Source: Meandrina meandrites (taxonomy: Eukaryota; Cnidaria; Anthozoa; Scleractinia; Meandrinidae). Taken from it: a DNA stretch of 64,000 nucleotides. The stretch lies in the NCBI GenBank assembly GCA_963693305.1, contig OY855909.1, positions 506,001 to 570,000 on the forward strand. Direction: 5' to 3'. Positions 37,850-46,000 of the stretch are shown here, in pieces. Numbering within the stretch: position 1 is the stretch's first letter; each line of letters starts with the position of its first letter. Below the pieces are notes generated by a model, which saw only the letters and a list, made by a program, of their open reading frames with translations, did not search any database and was not told the origin of the DNA. The position numbers were made by a program, and so were the translations under genes.

Positions 37850-38542
37850 TTAATCTATCTTATTTATAAGAATCATGCCAAACTTTTTATACCCGTTACC
37901 CAAACCGTCAAAGATGGTTCTTGCATCTGAGGTCTGTATCTTTAATGCGGTGTTTTTGTATATATCTAAAACAGAGATAAAATTATACGTTTTCCAACCC
38001 TTGCCTGTGTTGGGTACCGTGATGTTAATATTATCGCTAAGACTCAGAAAGGGTGCGGGATTCAGTATGAACTGAACAGTTCCGTTATCATCTCTCTGAT
38101 CGTGGGTCTTCAATCCATCGATCAGAGAGATAGAGTAGACTCCCGGATTCTTGATTATAATTCTCTCTTCGTCATCCTCATTCACGATGAAATCAGAGGG
38201 ATCACTCTGTCTGGTGTACCGAGTGTGATCCTCTGTTCCGTTTGCAAAGAATCTGATGAAGCTATCATTGTTATGTTTGAGATAACCTTTGTAAAAGACT
38301 TTTTTGGGAACGGATTCACTAATCTTTTGCAGAGTGATCGATTCTCTCTCATCGACGGTATTATTAACATAATTGACATTCGTCGCGTGATCGACGTCTT
38401 TAGTTTCAGGGGTCTTAAGGTTATGTATCGAATTCCCTCCCATGTCGAGATCTCCCTTCCTGTTAACCTTCTCGTTGACGTAACTCTTGTTGACTGCGTC
38501 TCTATCACCGACGGGATTGGCAAGGTTTACGATTCTCTTCAA
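37850..38542 (-). CDS. Fibre/spike-like protein with phage-type shaft repeats (about 231 aa, no ATG)
   Basis: The N-terminal about 65 residues hold two shaft repeats of the type NL-x-P-x(4-6)-DA-x-NK-x-YVN, familiar from phage tail fibres and trimeric spikes (first copy about 6-23, second about 41-58). The rest (about 80-231) is beta-rich, with an NPGVYSISL strand, and is plausibly a jelly-roll-type head for receptor binding (inference). No ATG precedes the first repeat. The listed start is TTG and overlaps the stop of the upstream 88-codon gene by 4 nt (TTGA), in the -1 frame. The first internal ATG (codon 34) would delete the first repeat. Frameshifting, coupled re-initiation or a recent indel could explain this. 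Confidence 0.7.
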   Translation of the reverse strand: MKRIVNLANPVGDRDAVNKSYVNEKVNRKGDLDMGGNSIHNLKTPETKDVDHATNVNYVNNTVDERESITLQKISESVPKKVFYKGYLKHNNDSFIRFFANGTEDHTRYTRQSDPSDFIVNEDDEERIIIKNPGVYSISLIDGLKTHDQRDDNGTVQFILNPAPFLSLSDNINITVPNTGKGWKTYNFISVLDIYKNTALKIQTSDARTIFDGLGNGYKKFGMILINKID

Positions 38543-38805
38543 TTTGAGATGAGATTCTTCGGTGTCTTCTTCTCCTTAAGGTTATTATCCTTCTTCGAGT
38601 TAAGGGAATCGATCCTCTTCAAAATCTCCTCTCTCTGCATATAATCTTTTAAATAGATGCTACCGGACAGGATTCCTGCCCATTTAAGGTAATCGATCAC
38701 GCTGGATGAGGGATCGTACAGATTAACAAAGTATCCGAAACCTGAGGAGATACCTATCAGAACGGAGGCGTCGTAAATCATCTTGAAGATCTTCTCTTTC
38801 GACAT
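38539..38805 (-). CDS. Small hydrophobic protein, paralogue B, upstream of the fibre (88 aa)
   Basis: Paralogue of the 71-residue protein at 37,343-37,558. It has two hydrophobic segments around a DPSSS turn, then a Lys/Asn-rich tail of about 25 residues that the paralogue lacks. The last part of the gene is also open in the fibre frame (from about 38,575 to 38,540), so this tail may be an out-of-frame continuation. The start has both box and context: TTTTAAAGAT about 25 bp upstream and GATAAATG. Confidence 0.65.
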   Translation of the reverse strand: MSKEKIFKMIYDASVLIGISSGFGYFVNLYDPSSSVIDYLKWAGILSGSIYLKDYMQREEILKRIDSLNSKKDNNLKEKKTPKNLISN

Positions 38806-38832
38806 TTATCTTAAGAGAGAAGATCTTTAAAA

Positions 38833-39228
38833 TCAGTGCATCCCCATTTTGGGTACAGGAATCTTTGAGGGTTGAGGTCTTTCTATCACAGGTGGAGGTT
38901 CCGTTAAGGGAGGATCAACCTCTGTATCTTTTCTGTAACTCATAAATATATTGATTGCGGTTAAACCGATTCCGACAAGAGAGATCGCGGTTGTGAAAGA
39001 GATCTCAGGAATCCAACCCTCCATTCGATAGCCTTGCTCTGCTGTGAGATCTTTACTCTCCTCTTCCTTCTCAGCCTCACGTTTCATCTTCTCTTTCAAC
39101 GCCTCTTTCGCCCGTTTATTATACTCGGCGAGTTTCTTTCCTGCAGCGACCTTCTTGGGATCTTTCTCTTTTGTTTTAACGTTACTCTCAATAGGGGTCT
39201 TTGTTATCTGTTCAACATCATCCGACAT
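38833..39228 (-). CDS. Lys-rich single-pass membrane protein (131 aa)
   Basis: The highly charged Lys/Glu N-terminal half (about residues 20-62) contains the motif KDPKKVAAGKKLAEYNKRAK. It is followed by one membrane segment (about 76-94) and a proline-rich tail. The N-terminal motif resembles, from memory, small basic proteins of invertebrate Polintons. Its role is unknown. A basic cytosolic side could contact DNA or the capsid (inference). It starts in CTAAATG with a TTAAAGAG box upstream, 22 bp from the nuclease gene. Confidence 0.6.
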   Translation of the reverse strand: MSDDVEQITKTPIESNVKTKEKDPKKVAAGKKLAEYNKRAKEALKEKMKREAEKEEESKDLTAEQGYRMEGWIPEISFTTAISLVGIGLTAINIFMSYRKDTEVDPPLTEPPPVIERPQPSKIPVPKMGMH

Positions 39229-39250
39229 TTAGTTCTTATTAAACATCTCT

Positions 39251-39637
39251 TTAATCAATCTTCACACCCTTCATTATTAATTTTCCGATAATGAAAGGTG
39301 TGAGATCCCAATAACAAACGTAGTGAGGGATTCTTATTAAGAGAACTCCTTCATCTCTGCACATCTCATCCTTCAAAGAGTCTTTCATAACTTGATACTC
39401 AAAATCACCCACACATGAGTGAAAGAGGGGAGTGAACCTCGAGTGCTGAACACCGTCGTACTCGAATGCTAAACCTTTACCTTTTGGGGTTATCACATCA
39501 GGGTTATAACCGTCCAACTCGAGGTTCTGATAAGTCCAAGGATTCTTTAACCAATCGGGTCTCACCGTTTTGAACTCTTTTTTGAATAACTCTTGAAATA
39601 TCTTTCTGCACTTCTCTTCATATACTCCGAATGACAT
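39251..39637 (-). CDS. PD-(D/E)xK / restriction-endonuclease-like protein (128 aa)
   Basis: Matches small viral nucleases with the pattern LELDGYN...LAFEYDGVQH. Candidate acidic residues are E40/D42 and E59/D61, followed by Q64-H65, a KDSLKDEMC helix and the strand GVLLIRIPH (about 97-105). This order is typical of Vsr/RE-like folds in large DNA viruses. It could resolve or trim DNA ends or act in repair; the role is inference. Length is normal for a single-domain nuclease. A TTTAAACA box lies about 25 bp upstream of the AAAATG start. Confidence 0.7.
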   Translation of the reverse strand: MSFGVYEEKCRKIFQELFKKEFKTVRPDWLKNPWTYQNLELDGYNPDVITPKGKGLAFEYDGVQHSRFTPLFHSCVGDFEYQVMKDSLKDEMCRDEGVLLIRIPHYVCYWDLTPFIIGKLIMKGVKID

Positions 39638-39698
39638 TTTAATTAACTATTAAGAAATGTTTAAATCAACTGACTAGGTTGATTTAGTTAATCTTAAC

Positions 39699-40184
39699 TT
39701 AAGAGTCTACTTCATTCTCCTCACTCGGTCTTAACTTTACGTGCTTAGCGACCTTAAAGAGTCCGCTAGCTAACGCTACCAATCTTCCTCCCTTCAGTAC
39801 CAAGAGACCTGCAAAGTTACTCAGTTCACGTTTAACAAGATCATCGTTTTTCAAGTCTTCATTCAGAGCCTCCACATCATCCACGGGAATTACGTAAGAG
39901 ATAAGAACGGAGGCCGCAGAGATGGCTGACTCTACCAATCCGGTCGATACTCTCTTTCCCATTACGGTCTTGTATCGATTGAAGTACTTTTTCACCTGTT
40001 TGGGGGAGAGTCTCTTTATATCTCCGAGGGACATCGCTTTACCGAGAAACTCCTCTGTCGATCCTAGGGAAGCGAGTATCGCGAGTGATTCTCTATGAGT
40101 ATCGAGATCTTCATCATCATCGGGGGTCTTATCCTCTTTAACCTCGGGTATATCATCGATATAATCTTCAACGTTCGCCATCAT
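39699..40184 (-). CDS. Conserved Polinton hypothetical protein (about 161 aa)
   Basis: The acidic N-terminus (EDYIDDIPEV) is followed by a helical domain with KQVKKYFNRYKTVMGKR and a C-terminal region with hydrophobic helices (LLVLKGGRLVALASGLFKVAKHV). The start is set at the ATG-ATG pair (40,184/40,181). The longer frame to 40,229 would need TTG and would overlap the ATPase gene, and the TTTAAAGG box lies just upstream of the ATG pair. Function is unknown. Its place between packaging ATPase and nuclease suggests assembly or packaging (inference). Confidence 0.65.
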   Translation of the reverse strand: MMANVEDYIDDIPEVKEDKTPDDDEDLDTHRESLAILASLGSTEEFLGKAMSLGDIKRLSPKQVKKYFNRYKTVMGKRVSTGLVESAISAASVLISYVIPVDDVEALNEDLKNDDLVKRELSNFAGLLVLKGGRLVALASGLFKVAKHVKLRPSEENEVDS

Positions 40185-40212
40185 TAATATGATTGGTGAA
40201 ACCTTTAAATTA

Positions 40213-40833
40213 CTAAGTCGGTATCTCAAGATAACACTCGAACGGATATCTGAGACTTAGACAGAGTCGAGAGTATCTCTCTGTTTTTAAAAGTTTCATG
40301 AATTTTTTTCGAGTCTCTGTGTCAAGATCTCCTCCGTAATCCTCAAACAGGGTCTTCATACCGACCTGAGAGGGATTGTGAAAAGTTACCACGAAGGAGA
40401 CGTTCTCTCGGAAGGGTTTCGCTATCGAGGTTAACTGCTGTGTCAACACCCATACACTCAATCCGTGGTGCCTTCCCGAGAAAGCGAGATCGACGAATTT
40501 ATTGGAGCGTTGCTTAAGGTCTTTTGAGACGGCGCAGTCATCGAGAATTAACAGGGTGTTCGTCCCGGAGAAGAGAAGTGATACGTCTGTAAGAAGAGAA
40601 GTGATCTCATCAGAGTCGGTGGAATCCGGAGAGAGTATGAAGAAGCGTTTATCGCCTTCGGCGAACCCTCGGTAGGTTCTGTTCTTCGCATATGTCGGGC
40701 AGATAAGAACAATGTACTCAAAGACCTTTCGAAAGGGTCCTCGTAACTGCTCGATAAGGTACTCTGTCTTTCCACAGTTTGTCGGTCCTGTGATTATCAT
40801 GTTAAAGGGAATATTGTCTCGTAACTCATTCAT
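40213..40833 (-). CDS. A32/FtsK-HerA-like genome-packaging ATPase (206 aa)
   Basis: Walker A is GPTNCGKT (residues 16-23). Walker B is LLILDD (94-99). A sensor-type VLTQQ motif follows at 129-133. The size and order match the packaging ATPases of Polintons, adintoviruses and nucleocytoplasmic large DNA viruses, which pump the genome into the capsid by ATP hydrolysis. It lies directly downstream of the capsid gene with a 24-bp gap, the usual morphogenetic pairing. The start has ATAAATG with an A-rich TTAAAAAAAT box upstream. Confidence 0.9.
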   Translation of the reverse strand: MNELRDNIPFNMIITGPTNCGKTEYLIEQLRGPFRKVFEYIVLICPTYAKNRTYRGFAEGDKRFFILSPDSTDSDEITSLLTDVSLLFSGTNTLLILDDCAVSKDLKQRSNKFVDLAFSGRHHGLSVWVLTQQLTSIAKPFRENVSFVVTFHNPSQVGMKTLFEDYGGDLDTETRKKFMKLLKTERYSRLCLSLRYPFECYLEIPT

Positions 40834-40857
40834 TTATTTATTAATCGAGGGATTTTT

Positions 40858-42096
40858 TTAATATAGGATCGACTTCAACTCTGTGTTCATGATCTCCATA
40901 AATGCGTCAGCAACCACGAACATGTAACAGTTGATTTTTCCCGTTCCACCGACCTTCCTCTTGATCTCAAGTTTCACTCCGTCTCGTGTTGTGTTTATGT
41001 GAAGACCTCCTCCGTGAATACCGTTGTCAGAGAAGGTTCTCAAATCGATCCAGAGAGCGAACTTGTCTGTGTAGAAATCTTCCTCCTTCACCTTGCCTGA
41101 TCCGCCCATTCGTCTCTTGATCGATTCCCAAAAGTCAGACGGAATCATCCCCTTTAAGAAGAGTCGGTTGGGCATACCGTCGATGTTGATGGTGATCGAT
41201 TTAATGTCAGGATTGACAAACTTCTCAGAGTCTCGTTCTCCCTCTTTATAATCCTCTTCAAACAGACAGAGTATGCCTGTCATCGACTTTCTCGGAAGAT
41301 TGATGTGCTCGTTAATTATGCTATCGTCCGGTTTTGAGATGGGGAAAGTTCTGTGAAGGATTACATTCTCGTAGTAGAATCCTTTACCGACCTGATATGA
41401 AGAGGTGGCCTTACTAGACAGGTCTTCACTATTGATGCATCGATACTCCAACTCAATGTTAGTCAATTTATAGGTCGGTGTCTTTTCCTTCTCTTTTTTA
41501 TCATGATTTAATATCTGATCAACCTTCGAAAGAGTGATCTCAAACAACAGAGGATGAGGAAGAGCCTTCGGATAGAGAGCTCCGTGATCACTGAGAACGG
41601 GATGGTCGAGAGGTATAACGTATTTGGTGTTGTGAACTGTGGCGAGGGTGACCTCTTTTGAGTCAGTTTCAACCCTATCCCCTGCAGGTGTACGAAGTTT
41701 TCTCATATTCTCGGATGAGATTCCCTGTTTTAATCTGTCATCTCTATCCTCGAGAAAGAGATCATGATAGGTCTGAAAGAGATCGTATCTCTCTGTGGTC
41801 TGAAGTGTCTCACCTCCGAAAGAGACCTTGAGCTGTTCAACGAGGTTTCTTCCGACGTTATTCACGAGGGTGTTGTTTGCATGACCACCGACTTTCATGT
41901 CGAAGAGAAGTTTAACGCTTCCCGGTACGATGACCACGTTTTCTGACAGTTTGGGAATGTAGATACTGATCGTCTCTCCGGGATTCGCTGATGAGGGATT
42001 AAATGTGATCCTGTTGAGAGATGACTCCGCCTTCAAGCCGAACGGTTCTCTCGGTACTCGGTTAGGATTGATAATCTCTGCGATAGCGTGCGACAT
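40858..42096 (-). CDS. Major capsid protein, double jelly-roll type (412 aa)
   Basis: Soluble beta-rich protein with the features of Polinton/adintovirus capsid proteins: an N-terminal strand with FNPSSANPG...IPKL (about 32-50), a PGS-x-L-x-FDM strand (about 57-67), a helical YDLFQTYHDLFLEDRDDR linker (about 104-121) and a C-terminal strand set ending in CYMFVVADAF. Identification rests on these patterns, its size and the ATPase next door; structure prediction would settle it. It is the first gene of the leftward cluster and shares a 27-bp divergent intergenic region with the integrase. Confidence 0.75.
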   Translation of the reverse strand: MSHAIAEIINPNRVPREPFGLKAESSLNRITFNPSSANPGETISIYIPKLSENVVIVPGSVKLLFDMKVGGHANNTLVNNVGRNLVEQLKVSFGGETLQTTERYDLFQTYHDLFLEDRDDRLKQGISSENMRKLRTPAGDRVETDSKEVTLATVHNTKYVIPLDHPVLSDHGALYPKALPHPLLFEITLSKVDQILNHDKKEKEKTPTYKLTNIELEYRCINSEDLSSKATSSYQVGKGFYYENVILHRTFPISKPDDSIINEHINLPRKSMTGILCLFEEDYKEGERDSEKFVNPDIKSITINIDGMPNRLFLKGMIPSDFWESIKRRMGGSGKVKEEDFYTDKFALWIDLRTFSDNGIHGGGLHINTTRDGVKLEIKRKVGGTGKINCYMFVVADAFMEIMNTELKSILY

Positions 42097-42123
42097 TTTA
42101 AAAGAGAGAGATGTTATTTTTAA
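42097..42123. promoter_or_regulatory. 27-bp divergent promoter between capsid and integrase genes
   Basis: The whole gap between the two start codons contains a TTTAAA-type box facing each way: TTTTAAAAG beside the capsid ATG and TTTTTAAATG at the integrase ATG. No space exists for a conventional upstream promoter, so any initiator elements must be this compact or lie inside the neighbouring gene. Confidence 0.6.
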
Positions 42124-43095
42124 ATGAGTAACCTTATGAGAAAGATTTACTACAGCCCGGAGGGTTATTGGAAAGGGTACTCTGCTGTATCGAAGTTGGC
42201 TTCCACAGCGAATGTCAGTGAGTCTGAGGCGAGAGATTGGTTAGAGAGACAGGCACTTTGGCAGATCTATCTTCCTCCACCGAAGTATTTACCGAGACCA
42301 CATTGGAGTGTGAGTAGACCGAATGAGATTCACCAGGCGGATCTTCTCTTTCTTCCTCACGATAAGGTGGGAAGGAAGACTTATAGATACGCGTTGGTTG
42401 TGATCGATGTTGCCTCGAGATATAAAGATGCTGAGGCGTTAACATCGAAAGAGAGTCAAGAGGTAGCGAAGGTCTTTGAGACTATCTATAAAAGAAAGCT
42501 CCGGTGGCCAAAGACACTGATCGTCGATCCCGGTAAAGAGTTTATGGGTTATGTTACAAAATTAATGGATAAACATAATGTGAAGATACAGAGAAGTGAA
42601 GCGGGTAACCATCGAGCTCAGGCATTCGTTGAGAGAGCGAACAGGACTTTGGGAGAGAGATTATTCAGCCATCAGTACGCACAGGAGATGATTAGTGAAG
42701 GGAGATCGAGAGTCTGGGTGAAGAGGTTGCCTGCCGTTATGAAAGCGTTGAACTCTCAGGTGATCAGAATCACAGGCAAAGAACCTGATAAAGCCCTCGG
42801 TTTAAAAGAGGTAGAGATTAAACAGGTTAATTACAAAAGACCTGTCGGATTAAAGGAGAAGAGATTACCCTCGGGTGTTCAGGTAAGGTATCTTCTCTCT
42901 CCCGGGGAGGATGAGGGAGGAGAGAGAAGAAGAGCGACTGATCCGATCTGGAGTATTACGGTCTATAATATAAATCGTGTGGTGATCTCTCCTGAACAGC
43001 CTGTTTTATATTATCTTCTCGACGGACCGAAGAGATCGTTTGTCAGGGAAGAGCTTCAAGTCGTACCGTCTGACGCTGAGCTTCCACCCTTATAA
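42124..43095 (+). CDS. Retroviral-type (rve) Polinton integrase (323 aa)
   Basis: Catalytic core with D73 (IHQADLLFLP), D135 (LIVDPGKEF) and E170 (AFVERANRTL), giving a D,D-35-E arrangement. The N-terminus (about 1-55) is a helix-turn-helix-like helical region rather than a recognisable HHCC finger. The C-terminus (about 260-315) is an SH3-like segment (WSITVYNINRVVI...LDGPKRSFVREELQ). No chromodomain is seen. It inserts the linear element with a short target duplication, consistent with the CGGCG seen at the ends. Its 3' end overlaps the convergent PolB gene by 40 bp. Confidence 0.92.
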   Translation: MSNLMRKIYYSPEGYWKGYSAVSKLASTANVSESEARDWLERQALWQIYLPPPKYLPRPHWSVSRPNEIHQADLLFLPHDKVGRKTYRYALVVIDVASRYKDAEALTSKESQEVAKVFETIYKRKLRWPKTLIVDPGKEFMGYVTKLMDKHNVKIQRSEAGNHRAQAFVERANRTLGERLFSHQYAQEMISEGRSRVWVKRLPAVMKALNSQVIRITGKEPDKALGLKEVEIKQVNYKRPVGLKEKRLPSGVQVRYLLSPGEDEGGERRRATDPIWSITVYNINRVVISPEQPVLYYLLDGPKRSFVREELQVVPSDAELPPL

Positions 43096-46000
43096 TGACC
43101 GTAAGCGAAGGTATGAATGTTATCCTTCCGTATTAATCTCTTATCATCGAATGGAGAGAGAGCGATCTTGTTAACCGTCTCGGTAAAGATTGTGTGTAGA
43201 TGACTTCTTATCACATTCATCTTTCTCATGGCAGGTTTATTATCGAACAAACAGTCTTTGTAATCGTTGAAGGTGATGGTCTTCTTTATGACCGCCTTCT
43301 TCACTCCCTTACACTTCTTCTCTTCGTACGAATCCTCTACTCTGCTCGTTCCCTCGCAAGCGTCGCTGACTCTGTATGAGTAGAGTTTAGCTCTCAATCC
43401 TACAAACTCTGCGATCTGCTTCCCTGAGGCCTCGTCTTTAAACATACCGATTACCTTCTTATTTACACCGGTGAGAATACCGCTTGGGTGATCTTTCGGG
43501 TAATTACTCGTATCGAACTTCTCTTTCACATCGGAGGAGATGTCTCTGTAAAAATCTTCTGTCTGTATCTCGTAGGCGAGGCTGTCCGTGTCTGTGAATA
43601 AGAGCTTCGCATTCTCTCCGTACTTGGGTTTGATGTAATTATAATGAAAATCGTACATCAAGGTCTTACTCAGGTCGAGGATTGACATGCCGAGGTATAC
43701 GGGTTTGTTAAACTTTAACTTCACCTTCTTCATATGAACGGCCGCAAGATTCTTAGAGAAGATTGTATGGTGTTGATAATTAGGTTTACACGTTAACCTC
43801 TTCGCCTGATATTCTCGAGTGACTAATCTTATGTCGACTCTGTTTCTGATGTTCTCCATAGTCTTACCGAATACGGAGTTATTTATCAACTTGAAAAAGT
43901 CTTTCTCAAAATCGTTCTGTGCCTTCGCTCTGAGATTCGTGTTAAGATCGATGTACGGTTTTAGCCACGCTGACTCTTCGAATGTAATCCCTCTGTGAAT
44001 CTTGGTGAGTTTTAATCCGAGAGAGAGATAGAGTTTTAAGGTTTCGTGATGAATAACGTACTTTTTCTTATCGTTAAGATTGGGAATTAATTTCTCAACC
44101 TTATTCACGGTGACTCTCTCCGGTGCTAAAGGATAGTCGTTATGTAGGTCATGGAGTTTCTCAGGATACTCCAAGTCGACCTCAAGTATGCAGGCCTGAT
44201 TTTTCCAATCCTTCAACTCTTCTCTCTTCCTCCATCTAAAACCTTTAGTCGGTAGAGGTTTACACATTGCCCAACCGTAGAGATTGTTTGCGTCGAGATA
44301 AGAGATGAACTTTGTCGGTTGATCGGGATCGTAATCTTTCATGTAAGGATTGTTGGCCTTTCCATATCTCGTAGAGATCATTGAGACTCCTCCTCTAATA
44401 CCTTTCTCTACCATCATTAACATGTCGTAATCGGTTAATAACTCCAGTCTGACCTTAGTGATTTTTAAACATGCATCCCATGCAAGACCTGGTGCTGTGT
44501 AATAGAATATCGGGTCTAGACGGTAATTATCAAGGCAAACATCCCTGAAGTTTTCAAAGACGTCAGAGAGCAGAAGAACATCACTCTTGAGATAGAGGTC
44601 ATGGTAATCTCTCATGGTCTTCATTTCAAATGTTTTCCACACCTTCTGTGCATGAATGTAATCCTCGATTGAGATGTCACTGTCATTCAATATGGAGTGG
44701 AATGACTCTTTCGGTGGAAGTGATGTTGAAGAGAGTTTACCGAAGTTATCGAACCAATCATAGGGAAAGACACCCTTTCTTAATAGAAGTTTTAACTGTT
44801 CACCTTCATAAAATTCTGTAATATTTTTAAAAGACTCTTTCGGAAGATTTTTTACCAAGTTATCGAGGCTAGTCGCCATGAATTTAAAAGAGTCGATGAA
44901 TCTTATTTTACGCTTTACCTCTACCTCTTTTTTCTCCTCATTTATGAATTTATCAACAATTATCTCTTTGGTAAATGAGATGTACTTCTCCTCATTACAG
45001 GGTATGCAGTCTATCTTTCCCTCTGATTTACCGAGGTTTTTAATGAAGAGATGACTGTCGTAACCTGAGAGATTGTGAAATATGACAGGATAGAATTTGG
45101 GTATTTTAAACTTTAAATTACATTTGTTATGAGCTGCTCCTATAAACTTACCGGTGAGGTGACAATGGTCGCGAACCTTTTTTTCTTTTTTATCATCAGT
45201 CTTTTTTAATTTACCCTCACAGATGTGACAGTGAGTTGCCTTTTCATAGTCGATCTCATCCTCTGGTGTCATCACCATCTTCTTCGGTATTTTAAACTTA
45301 TTATAAATCTCCTTGATATCTGACTCCAAAGACTCAATGAATAACCTAGGGATGTTATCATCAGGAGATTCAGCTGTGTAATGTCTAAGGTGAGGTGCTA
45401 AAAGGTTATCATCAAAGCATTTGATGAGATAACTGAAACCTGAGGGACTGTGCTTTTGGTACTGATTGGTGAAGCTTTTGTTATCGTTGGGTTGACATGT
45501 GTCTATCTTCTCTGTGAAGCACTCGAAATCAGCATAAACAACGAAGGGAACTCTCATCTTCTTATGAAAATGATTGAATTTTATATAGACGGGAAAAGTG
45601 TTTCCTTCATCGTCTTCTCTGATCGGCATCTCAATCTTGACAGCCTCGTTATTCTGGCAGTACTCTTTATGTTTCTCCAGTGATTTCTCTGAATGAAACG
45701 AGTTTAAGCATCTGTAGCAGAAATATCGCTTACCGTGGTGCTTACTAACATCAGAAGATAAAAGTCTCGACATGTTTTTGATCCAGCAGAAGTGATTGGT
45801 CTCTTCATTAGCGATAAGTAGAAGGTTTATCACCTGCTCTTTCTTTTTACTTATTCTCAGAGGGTAAACAACCTTTTCATAACCGAATACATTGATTGCG
45901 TAACTGTTCTGATTCTCAAACTTATCTATCTGTTTAAGCGAGACGGGAAACTCGATACCTGTCCAGTCAAACTTCTCTGAATCTTCTCTCATCCGTTTGC

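Noticed and set aside
37850..38542. Bacterial prophage, suggested by the fibre repeats
   Set aside because: All replication and morphogenesis genes are of eukaryotic Polinton type, with no Shine-Dalgarno sites or phage tail genes.
37875..38644. Forward-strand frames opposite the fibre and other structural genes
   Set aside because: Shadow frames. The opposite strand carries the recognisable proteins with proper start contexts.
40185..40229. Upstream extension of the 161-residue gene to 40,229
   Set aside because: It needs a TTG start and overlaps the ATPase gene, and the promoter box lies inside the extension.
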